Origin: Scatophagus argus
Lineage: Eukaryota; Chordata; Actinopteri; Scatophagidae
Assembly (NCBI RefSeq): GCF_020382885.2
Contig: NC_058511.1
Span: 2,449,501 to 2,513,500 of the forward strand
DNA: 64,000 nt
Direction of reading: 5' to 3'
The first letter of the stretch is position 1. Each line of letters opens with the position of its first letter. The notes under the pieces were generated by a model, which was not told where the DNA came from, did not search any database, and was given only the letters and a program-made list of their open reading frames with translations. Both the position numbers and the translations under genes were made by a program. This document shows, piece after piece, positions 1 to 11,500 of this stretch.

Positions 1-249
1 AAAGCAAAAAAAAGCTTTATTTTACTGTCCTGTCTGACTCTGACCACGTTGTCTTTGTTTTAGCAAAAGAAGAAAAAGCTTTTTTGCTCTTTATATTTTG
101 TAATAAAAAAAGTTTGAAGTAAAACAAAAGGTCACTGCTTTTGATTTTTATTAATGTGTTGATTATAAGCACGTGTTAATCGGTTAGAAAATCCAACTTT
201 TCCTGACTGTCATCCAGTGTTTTCCCCTCTGTGATAAGATGCACCCAGA

Positions 250-350
250 TGTCCTTTAAGTTCAGCTTGGATCTTCATGTCCCTCAGAGGATGAGTCCTG
301 CTGAAGACCTTTCCTCTAGCGCCACCATCAGGTCCACTTGATTAAAGCAC
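250..350 (-). repeat. dispersed repeat family C, partial inverted copy
   Basis: On the minus strand this reads as a stretch with 'GATGGTGGCGCTAGA', then 'CTCTGAGGGACATGAAG'. That is the order found in the longer plus-strand copy at 2395-2710, which has 'GATGGTGGCGCTAGATGAA' followed by 'CTGAGGGGGACATGAATG'. The two are inverted relative to each other. The class is unknown; the motif is common in teleost non-coding DNA as I recall it. Confidence 0.5.
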
Positions 351-2394
351 CTGAGAAACTAATGGCTTCGCTTCCGGTAAATCTGATTTGAATCCTCTGG
401 TGCCAACATCAGGCAAAGATATTCCCTCAGTAAAGTGAATTCGAACAGTAAATCAGGTTTTTTGTAACGTGTACGCAAACGTCCCCAGCAGGACTCGAGC
501 CGCTGACACTCAGTCGTTTGATTTCATTTCACTGCATGAGTACTTTTACATTAAATACTTATGACATACTCTTACTTATGTACCGTTTTCAGTGCAGGAC
601 TTTAAAGGATCTGAATTCTTCCCCCCACTGATTTACAGGGTGTCAGTACAGGATAAAGAACAGGATTAAACCTGCGCTTAGCTGTCAGATCACACTGATA
701 AAAACGTAAGAGTCGCCGCGACATTTGAGTCTACATTTCATCAGCACGTTTTGAAGTGTACGCTCACTCTTATTGTTACCACAGAAGCATTTTTGAAAAT
801 CCATTAAGTCCGAAGGCTCGGACTCGATGGCAGTGACAGCTAATGGTGTCTTGAAGCAGAAAAGCAAACACAGAAGTCAAAATGGCCTCTGGCTCCTTTG
901 TTTCTATGACTCAGTCCAAAGTGTGGGTGTGTTGGTGATTCTTCTGCCTCGTCACCCTCTGTGTGTGTGTGTGTGTGTGTTGGTTCAGTTCCATCTCCCT
1001 CATTGTGCTTCTCAGATGCTGTCCGTACTTTTAACTCCATTAATCTGCAGAAATAAGAACAAGACGAGATTCTCAATGCAACCGTTTACTTCAAAAGATA
1101 GAAGATGACCCAAATGAGTACTTATATGTGCTTGCACTTCTATTGAAATTACGATTTTTCATGCATGAAGGTAAAAAGTTTAATTTATAAACTGATTTGT
1201 TCTTTAATTAGAGCCTGCTTGTTGTTGTATTTTGTCTGCTCTTTTAAAAGTCCACATCAGTATTGATTCTTCATGTCTTTGCACTTCTTTTGCCGTCGCG
1301 ACACAAAGAACAGTCGACCTGTGTGGTGTTGGCCATTGGTGATTTTAATTAACGTTACATCTGTCTTTTTGATGCTATCTCCCTGTACACTCATGCACCG
1401 TTTGCCATTCTTTACTTTTCACCATTTTTGATTGTTGATTATTTACAATTTGAAGCCCAGTTTTCCAAAATCTCAGGCTGCAAAAGACTTTCTTACCCCA
1501 AAAGGATCCTGAACACATTTAAAAAATAATGGGATTACAATGTTTTCAAAATTAAATAATGAAGAATTACATTTAAAATGAATTCATTTGAATTTAATCA
1601 CACAAAAAAAACGTCTTATTTGTCTTATTTTTGCTTTATTTGATCAAACGTCATTCAGATTTTTTGTGTGCAAATCAGTAGCCGCAGTCACATTCAAAAA
1701 AGCCAACTTCAACATCAGACATCACACACGTGTTACACTTTGTAAGCAGGTCAGGTTCTCCGGCTTTTATCAAATTAAACAATCAAAAATTATAGTAGAT
1801 ACAAGAAGAAACTGACGGCCGACGTGCTTTCTTATTTAAAAAACACAAACTGCAGGAAGCTATCAAATCACAAGTTCATAAGTTAATTCTTAAGTTATTT
1901 TACAGGTGAGAACATTCAGTCAGAAGGAACAGAAATATAAATTGGGGGAAAATGAAAAAGCAGGTTGCATATGTGTACTGAAAGAAACAGGAATTAAAAG
2001 CATATTGTGACAAATTCTCATTAAAATGTTTTCAGAAAACATGAAGAAGTTACAAAATGTCCCCCAAAACCTCCCAAATCACTTTTTGACCTTGAGACGA
2101 CCATCAGAGCCTGTAAACAGTCGATCAATAACACATTTTGGAGCTCAGTTAAATTTTTGAAAATCAATGCCACGACTGGCACAGGAGAAGCAGGATCATT
2201 CGTCTGTCAGCGATGATTCATCCTGGCCTGGCGGAGAGAGTCCTGACTGATACCAGTGTCAGAGAGTCGTCCAGCTGAGGGACAAAGAGACAAAAGTTTG
2301 GACTTCTCTTAAATCAACATCCACCTGCTTGTCCATCGCACCTCATTTCTCGTTGTCAGAAATGAAAATCTGAACACAAATCATGAAAAGACCA

Positions 2395-2710
2395 CAATCT
2401 TAAGGCCCATTGGCTCCCACTGACATCAGTTTTTCAGCTAAATGCTAACACCAATATGCTAACATGCTACTGCTTAGCGGGGTTGTCATGTTAGTGTAGC
2501 ATGTTAGCATGCTAACATCTGGTAGTGAGCAGTAAACACCAAGCACAACTGCTGAGAACGTCTTCAGCTTTACAGGCATTTGGTGCTGGACACTTTTGGC
2601 TCGATGGTGGCGCTAGATGAAGAGTGAAGGACTCGCCAAAGCGTTTAAAATTGATCCTGAGGGGGACATGAATGTCTGACAATCCATCAAATCGTTTTTT
2701 AAGACCTTTC
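2395..2710 (+). repeat. dispersed repeat family C, longer copy
   Basis: It contains serial 'GCTAACATGCTA' type words around 2450-2520 that form a near-palindromic cluster. The 'GATGGTGGCGCTAGATGAA' and 'CTGAGGGGGACATGAATG' blocks follow at 2603-2680. It matches the inverted fragment at 250-350. It looks like an old, degraded element with no reading frame. Confidence 0.55.
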
Positions 2711-2844
2711 AGTCTGCGTCAAAGTGGTGGATGAACCAGTTGACATTGCCAGGAATAGACAGGAATAGAAAGTGCATTTGTTTGGGACTATTTTCAGCCG
2801 TGGATTAATACGCATTTGGTGCTGTTGCGGGTATTTACGGCAGC

Positions 2845-3010
2845 GTTGCTCACTGCTGTGTTTTTAATAGTTTTTGGACCACAGCGGAGCTCATGGGAAT
2901 GAGATGTAACAGGGCTTTGGATGCACAGATGATGCTTGTTGGAATTGGAAAGTCATTGTTGGATCGTTGACAATCAGAAAAACGCAGAACATCACCACCC
3001 TCAGCCTTTA
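2845..3010 (+). repeat. dispersed repeat family D, copy 1
   Basis: The string 'GCTCACTGCTGTGTTTTTAA' is followed by 'CAGCGGAGCTCATGGG' and 'GGCTTTGGATGCACA'. The same blocks, diverged, appear in the same order at 57590-57720 inside an ift172 intron. No coding potential or terminal repeats could be defined by eye. Confidence 0.5.
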
Positions 3011-4619
3011 ATCATGCAGTGTCATGTGATCAAACCTGAACCAGCGAGGTGGTCGGATTTTGTCCTCATCAGGTACTCAGAAAACAACCCATAAGGGCCT
3101 TTGAGAAACTTCCTAACAAAAAGAAAGTCATCTGCAGTGCGACCCACAGCAATACGCTTATCTGCCCACTCTTTCAGATTTACATCCTGCACACTTGTAC
3201 TGTCATTGTCCTCCATTTACCCCTTTGATGACTGATGAAATAATGTAACCCCAGTTCTGAGCTGCAGACTTGCTAAAAAAAATGAGTCTACTCTCAAAGA
3301 AACCATTTCTGTCTTATTGACTTTAATCCCCACAGTGTGTCTAAATTCGTGCCTTTACGGAAGCCTTTAGAAAGCTATATGAGGGCTTTAAGTCCTGAAG
3401 AAAAGGACACACATGAAATCTTTATGCTTCCCCTCCCACAACACAGAACAGCGCGTTAAATCCGCTGTATACGTTTCCTGTGAGCTTTACATGGAGAGAT
3501 ATATTTACACACAATACACCCGCTTTTTTTTTTTTTGCTTTTTTTAACTGAACAAAAGACAACAATGTGGGAGGCGGAAATCTGGCCTCCTGCATCTCGG
3601 CTGCTGCAGGAGGAAAGATGGATCACGTATATAAAGGTATGATTTCTTTTTTCTCCCCATGTTGTCCGTTGTTTAATGTTCTTTGTGGCTGAATTCACTC
3701 CCCAACACTGTGCGGATTTCTCCCGCAGGATTATGGTAAACCTCTTCTTCCGTCTCTTGTTTTAGATTTCCTCAGGACTGCAGCGAGGACTTCAAGTGAA
3801 GAACAAAAGACATGAGAAATATCATGAGATCAGTGTCATCATCCCACGTCTAAACAGTCAGCAGTGACTCTCCAGCTGCTCGGCCCAATGTGCCCACGCT
3901 GCACAAAGCCCAGCACGGAGGAGGACGCTGCTGTTGTTGCCTTTGACTGAGTCAGCATGAACACACTGATGCCGTCCCCTTTGTGAGTGGATGAGGGGAA
4001 TCCTTCGCTCTCTGCAGCCCTCTTTATGTAAGTGATCTCGTTAGAGTTGTTTTCACACATCGCTGCTGTACGCTACGCAGTTAGCTGCTGCTGCTGCTGA
4101 CTTCAGCCTGTGCACATTTCCAAATATTACAGTTAATCAGCAGAGTGACAGGAACATCTATGAACAGGCTCTGACACATTTGCACTTCTTCAGTCTGAGA
4201 GGTGTGAGTGCTGGGCTTTAGGAACTTGTGTGTCTGCAGGATGTTCAGTGGCACACTTTAAATATGTAGCGTTTCATGAAGCCATAATGTACCACGTGGT
4301 GTTTTTGTTTACGTGCAGTGCAGAACGTCTTGTGACGCTGTGCACTTAAAGCTGCAGTAATCGGTTCAGATCCACTCTGATCCACAGTGGAAACACGTGA
4401 ACGCAACGCTGCCATATCATCACCGCCTATTAATATACAGTAAACTTGTTAGAAAACAGTTGCTTCTTTACACATTCAGAAGTTACGTAGCAACATTAGC
4501 ATTCATTTGTTGTCGTGCTTATGGCCACATGATGTATGTAAGTCCGATATTCACCATCTTTCAGCTCTGTCATTATTCAATATCAGGCTCTTTAGTGGCT
4601 AAATGCTAATGCTAAGTCA

Positions 4620-4935
4620 TGTGAACACTGAGAGTGACCACTGACATACATAAAGATGGATGACTTTCTCTCGCTGTACAAAAATGAAGTCAAAATATCT
4701 AGGGTACGAGCGCTGCCATCTTGTTCTGGTGATGTCATTTGGAGCCAAAGTCTGTGCAGTAGTGAACAGAGTCTGCCCACACACCAGTGTGAGCCAATCA
4801 GGAGCAGCCCTTAGCTGTCAATCATGACGTTTCACCTCTTCAAATAACTGATTTAAACCAAAATGATCAGAAAAATGGACGCCTGAACAGACGTCAGCGT
4901 GATAAGAATGACTTAAAATGACAGAAACCATCATG
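4620..4935 (+). repeat. dispersed repeat family B, copy 1
   Basis: Landmarks are 'GATGTCATTTGGAGCCAAAG', 'AGCTGTCAATCATGACGTTT', 'AACTGATTTAAACCAAAATG' and 'CAGCGTGATAAGAATGACTT'. The same blocks in the same order are present on the minus strand at 9118-9400, so the window holds an inverted pair about 4.5 kb apart. Confidence 0.6.
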
Positions 4936-5230
4936 ATTTTTTAGTTTGGCCAAAGTCCCATCTGCTAACATGGAGGGGGAGGGGTTTATGAGCTGTACTG
5001 CAGCCAGCCACCAGGGGGCCATCCAGATGTTTTAGCTGTGCTTTTGGAGAGTTCTCCTGTCGTCCTTTGTTATATACAATCAGTGGTCTGAGCCAAAACA
5101 GTGAAGCTGTCTTGTTCAATTTGTGCTGCCTTGTCAAGGCAAGTAATTGTAATCTATTTGATATTATTTAGAGACTCTTATTATACATTTAAGAATTTCT
5201 TTTATGGTGTGTAGATGGGTAAAATCTTCC

Positions 5231-5236
5231 TTTATT
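5231..5236 (-). terminator. candidate trim54 polyadenylation signal
   Basis: AATAAA on the minus strand, about 290 nt after the trim54 stop codon. It is the first canonical hexamer met downstream of the stop. Position alone supports it. Confidence 0.5.
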
Positions 5237-5524
5237 TGTCCCTCAGGCTAAATATTTTCAATTAGGCCCTGCAGTCTAATGTGTATCGTTATGAAAACAA
5301 GAGAAGACGAGGCCAAAGGCGTAGCTGGACGCAGAATAGCTAATGTGACGTGTCTTCTAAAACCAAACCCAAACACAAGCCAAACCCTGATCAGTTCATC
5401 AATTAAGGTCATCAGGGAGATTCAGAAAGCGAAACATCCACCCTTCTGTTAGCCTTTCAGAATATATCACGTCAGAGTTCCTCAAAAAGGTCCGAATGGG
5501 CACTCGAGCCACCGCTGTAGTCTG

Positions 5525-8500
5525 TTAACATCTGGAGCTGAGGTCAAGATCTGAATCTTCTCCGCCGTCTTCGGGATCCTCTTCTCCATCATCTCCCACA
5601 CCTAAAGACACGCAAGCGCACAAACAAATTACGTTGCAGGAAGAGCACAGTGAATATTTGGCTGATTTCAGCAATCGAAAATGAGGCAATAACTGCAATA
5701 AAAACTGAGGTTTCAGAGCAATTCCAAAGCTTTTAAATATAAGAGGTATCACTCACACACCAAAATGTGTACACAAAGGAGCCCGCTTTAAGAACGCCAC
5801 AATCCCCACACAGCACACCGTATTGACCTGAGGACCTGCTCACAGAGGTTAATACCAACACACACACACACACACACACCTCTGTTTAGACAGTAAGCAG
5901 AGCTATTTAAACATGTGGAAATGGAGGCTGGAGGAAATTGTGTCTAATCCCCCGGAGGTCTTTGTGCAGCTGAGACGCTCGTTCAGGGTTTGTTAGACTC
6001 GATATTTTACGTTTAATCACGTTGCTTTTACTTTAAGACGAGTTTCCTGTTACATTTTACCTGTACGTTTTAAGACCCATAAGGTGATATTTATTCAAAT
6101 ATTTTGTGTCAGTGACTTTAATCTTCTTAATCTTTCTACAATTAAAGCCTGAAATATCTTAAAAAACTTAAATACTTGTCAAAGTATGCATTATTCTTTA
6201 TATTTTGACTTTATGAGTTTTCATTAATACACATGTAATATTACTACATATACTGTAAAATCACCTTAGTGTTGCACCGTTGTTACAACATTTCTCCCAA
6301 AATAGACGTGATTATTACGGGCTGATTACCTTCATGACTCAATTGATTAACGAGTCAAATAAAACTAAATAATGAGCAGCCATCACATGACATGTTTTCA
6401 TTCTACCGCCATCTTTAAGGCACATTCATCTTCCTCCTCACACCGTCTGATGACACTTCACTGTCGTGTTGTTCCGCCGTGCGTACCGGAGCTGAAGTCC
6501 ACGTTCATCAGCATGGCGGCGAGCCCGTCGACGTCGATCACCAAGTGGCTCATGTTCTCGTAGCCAAGCTCAGGACGCTGCAGGTTCGAGGCCCGGGCTG
6601 CTGCTGCCATCCTGTGAACACGCACAGAAAAGTTTCAAAATAAAACTCAAGGATTTCAGACGAGTCTGACTTGAGGATTTTTGTAATAAAATCCTGCTTC
6701 AGTGTTACTGTCGTAGGTCACTGGAAGCTAAACACTGAGCACGATTTTCAGGAAGTTTGTGACAACGTGCAAATATAAAGTAGGTGTACTTTTTAGTGAA
6801 ACTAAAGCCCAACCAAAACTGTTTAAGGAGGCAGACCTCCGCTGACTTTGACCAGATGTCTGTGATTCCTTTGTTGGCATTTTCACTTTGAAACCAACTG
6901 ACATTCTACATCACTGCTGTTGTCGAATCGTTCCTGTCCAGATTTGCTCTTCTGAGGGCGCTCTGTCGTCTGAGGGCGCTCTGCTGGTTGGTTTTAGATA
7001 AAAAGCAAATATTGGCTCGATCCATCAGCCAACAACACACACACACACACACACACACTCAGTGATCTCCACCTCATCCCCACGAGGCTGGTTGGTGACG
7101 GCGGCACTCGGAGCAGCTTCGATTGGTTTTCCGATCCCTTGACAATCTGGTTGATGGTCTGCTCCATAATGTATATGAAATGACTAAATGTGTGACGCAG
7201 AGCTGAGGACTGACAGCACAAGCTAACGAGCAGCCCCTCAGTGCTTCTCATCACAACAGTTTTATTGGCTCGTGTCACAGGTGTAACACTTGAGTTCACT
7301 TCAAATCCTGAGGGTTACGTCAGTATTAGTGTTCCTTTTTCTAAGTGAAACTCATCTGGAATCGATTCAGTTTATCTCCTTAAATAATCACATGCATAAA
7401 CATGACCTTCTGCGTCCGGGTGCATTCATATTAAAAACGTCTTCATTAAAATAGATAATTCTTGGTCATTTTTCTGATTAACTTGCATTTACGGCGTTAT
7501 GGAAAGTGAAGGAAGGTGTTGGAGCTTTACTGGTTAGTGAAAGTCACAGCATCTCTAAATTATCTCAATAAAAAAACTCTCTGAAAGTGCATGACTACTC
7601 CCTGGAGTCGGGTGGAAGTGAAAAGGAGCAATAACTCTCTGATGAGGTACCCCAGAAGAATCGTACTTTAAGTAACTTAACACTCAGTTAGTGATGATTA
7701 AAATGCGACCACAGTCACTTCATGCACTCCAGAGCTTCACCACAAACGACACTCGACTTACTTTCCCAGGATGACGTTGGCGCTCTGAGAGGAAAGAGGA
7801 CACACAGGAAGAAGGAACGAGACTGAATTAATCACACTGTGCTTCAGTTCTCTGTGCCAGCGACATCCGTCACAAGTGTGTGTCAGGCACGTCACCGTGG
7901 AAAAGACAAACTCGACTTTAAGACAAACTGCCGGCTGCCAGATTGGCCTCTCGCTGTTTACTGCCTGCTTCCACCAACTCTATCGTCTTTAACACCTGCT
8001 TTGGCAGAGGATGTGGCTGAACATAAAACAGCAACACCTGAGGCTCAGACTTTCTCACACACACACACACACACACGGTGGAGACGTTGCATCAGCACTA
8101 AAGGATCCTGAAATGAGTAACAACCTGCTTGTCTGTTCGGAGACGAGTCAGGTTGGACCATCAAACTGTCCTGCGGTCAGATTTAACTAACTTCATAAGT
8201 TTTGCGTCACGTTTCACTCAACCTTCAAACGATGCCTCACGCTTGTCTTTCATAAAAGCATCCCGGGACACGTGTGGTGCACATCACTTTCTTTAGTGTC
8301 CCGAAACGCAAATGAGAGTCTAATTAAATGTCAGGAAACAGTAAAAAGAAATAATATAAGAAATCTCCATCTCAATTGTGCCAGACCCCAAATCTAATAT
8401 AAATAAAATGGAGAAAATCAGCAAATCCCAGCACAGATGTTTGAACCACTGGGTGGTTGGCGTTTTTGTTTGATTTAATAGCTTAAGTGACAAATCGGTG

Positions 8501-11500
8501 AATTTTTTTGTTGATTGACTATCAAATCAAACTGACTACGTTACTGATAATACTGAGACCAACATGACATGACAACAAAACAGCTCACAGGCTCGACGAT
8601 TCTCTAATTTGATCCACTTCCTGTTGAAACGGCGTGTTAGGCGGGACATTAATGAAGGCAGTTACGGTTCAAAGATGCTTTGGGCAAATTCAGATTCTTC
8701 AGTTCAGTTAATCAATTCCAGCCTTTGTGATGCAGCCAACGGCGTCTGTTTTGGTCATCACATCGCGCTGCCAATCTGTCACTCGACTTTGATTTTCGAA
8801 TGAGTTTTGGAATGTTTGTTGTCGTATTTTCTGATGCCTTCGCACTTCAGAATCCTGAACTTGAAAAATGTGACTCATCAAATTCGTCAGCTGGGCTACG
8901 ACTAAGCATTACTTTAATTATTGATTAATCTGCCAGTTATTTCTACACTTAACTGTTCAGTCTATAAAATATCAAAAAGAAAAAAAAGAACAAATCTTCT
9001 CTGATGTCTTCAAATTGCTTCTAAATAACAAAAGAAAAGCAGCAAATCCTGACATTTAAGAAGCTGGAAACAGCAAATGTGTGACTTTTTTGCTTGAAAA
9101 ATTGATTATCATTTTTTTGGTCATTTTAGGTAGTTCTTATCACGCTGATGTTTTTCTGACCAGTTTGGTTTTAATTAGTTTGTTAAAAAAATAAATAAAT
9201 TAAAAAAGGGCGGGAGCGTGAAACGTCATGACTGACAGCTGAGCTCTTCTCCCGATTGGGTCAGACAAATGAATGGGTGGGAACACAATACCGTGGCTCC
9301 ACCTCCTGATCCTGCACAGACTCTGGCTCCAAGTGACATCACAAGAACAACATATCAGAGAATTTTGACTGTTGGATAATATTTTTTTTTCATTATTAAG
9401 CAAAATGGATTAATGTAGCTATCAAATTTGCTGCATTTTTTATTTTCAGTTTGCCCCAGAGTTTCTGTAAATGCCCCTGATGGTCAGTGCTGTTTCATGG
9501 GGGCTTTCTGCACACTAATAAAAATCTGTGGGAGAAAAATCCAGAATATTTTTCTAGGCCCAAAAGTAATCACAAATAAAGATACAGAATATTTCTAAAT
9601 AATTACTCACACTATCTGTCCAATCAGGTAACCGCACCTGCAGGAAGCAGCTGACCTGCACTGTCACCCACCTGTATGAACAAAGACATGTGTGGCTCCT
9701 CCATCGACTGAATGGCCGACTCCACCAGCATGACGGCGGCCTCCAGGTCGTCACTGTGGCGGCGAATCAGGGCCCGGACACGTTTGAGTTTCTCGTCCTG
9801 TTGTTTGGTGATGAACCCCACCAGCTCCTGCTTCCTCTCCTCCAAGATGGCCACCAGACTGTCGAAACGCATGGCCAGCTGCTCTCTCTGTCGCTGACCG
9901 TTCTCCTGAGGTGAGACAAAGCATCACGCTCCTCAACCAGGAGGCAGCTAGAGAAACGCATCTCACGAAACAAACAAACTTTGACAGTCACATGCTTGTA
10001 GATTATTAGAACGCACGTCATGAGTGTGTGTGTGTGTGTGTGTGTGTCTAACCTCTGTAATGCGGCACATTTCCTCCATCTGAGAGATGACCGCCTGGAT
10101 GTGGTCGTTAGTGGCGACCAGCATCGCGATGCCGTCGCTCAGCTCAGTCTGCAAACGTTCACAGCATCACTGACGTTAATTTAGACCCCCAACATCCTCC
10201 CGAAAACAACTGAAGCTTACATGACTGAGTCAGAATTTGACTTTTTGAATTTGACTGTACCAATAAATACCACGAATTGTTTTTTTCTGCTTGCAGCTTA
10301 CATGTTCCTCTCGGTGGAAATAAGCAGAATTTTGGCTTCACATTTTAATGCAGAAACGTTACATATTTTATCTTTAAATAGCCATAAGTTAGTGGCCATA
10401 CGTCTGGATAACTCAAGTCCTAATATTACCGGAAAAGATTTTGCTTTTATCCACAAATCCTAACAGCCTCCAACCAATCAGCATCTTGTCTGCCAGATGA
10501 AACGTTTCTAAACATTTTCTGTTATCTTAGAGACAAAATTAGAGGATTGTGCCGTGTTGGCGGAGGCCTGCACTCTGAGTACTTTCTACTTAGTAAGCCT
10601 GTCACCACCCAAAGCACAACACGACATGAGTCACCCGGCAGGCATCTGTTTAGAGTATCGTGTGCACATCATAGTGCACATTTCTGTAGTTTGTTGCAGC
10701 TTCTGTACAGTTTTGGTGTCATTTAAAGTGTTATTAGTGTAACAAATGTTCTCCGCTCCGTCGGCTGAATTAAATCACTGACTTTTGTTTTTCGGGGTAA
10801 CCTTTGCATGAAGATGAAGGATCAACAACTTTCCTCGAGCTCATCTAAATTTCAGATGAGTGAATCAGAGACGGAGTGAGAGATGGAGACGCCGGCACTG
10901 AAATGTCAACAAAGCCAACTGCTCGATAACACGCCGGACGCTGCCGCCGCCGCCATCTGCATGACAACATGGCTGCACTTTGTCTTCGTGTGACTTTGTG
11001 TGTCCACACGCGTAAACAAATGAATTACTAAAGTGTTTCATCCCAAGTGTTTCATGTACAGGTTTGACTGTGCATTGAAACGAGGTCGTGCGTCACTCCA
11101 GCTGACCTTCACTTGACTACCAGGTGAGGCAGTGGAGAGTCAGCAAGTACAATGCAGTACAATTCTGAAGTACTTGTAGTTGAGTGTTATTATTTTGTGC
11201 CACTTAACACGTCAGCTCCACTACATTTCAGAGTGGAATATTCAACTTTTCACTCCACTGCATTTCTTTATTACCTGCAGGTACTTTAAAAAAAAAAATA
11301 ATAAATCACTAACTAACTAAAATATAAAATTAAATTCATAATGCAAAATGAATAATGAGTACTTTTACTTTTGTAGATCAAGTATGTACTGCTTGGGTGC
11401 AGGAGTGTTTTGTGGTATTTCCACTTTTCGATCTTCATACCTCCACCACTGACCAGGTGTGTGTAGGCGTGTCAGTGGTTCTGTATGAGCGGCATGGCGG

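Larger units (their letters stand above)
1..5230. other. intergenic region downstream of trim54
   Basis: I find no gene here. It is AT-rich sequence with fragments of dispersed teleost-type repeats (about 250-350, 525-600, 2395-2710, 2845-3010 and 4620-4935) and a (GT)10 run at 961-980. I looked for urocortin, which follows TRIM54 in human as I recall, and saw no CRF-family peptide in any frame. A 64-codon minus-strand reading frame at 3022-3216 has a protein-like composition but no family I recognise, and it runs into a repeat. Confidence 0.6.

Noticed and set aside
2440..2530. GCTAACATGCTA words as a possible CRISPR-like or regulatory array
   Set aside because: They are irregular, overlapping, without spacers, and typical of a common dispersed fish repeat in a vertebrate genome.
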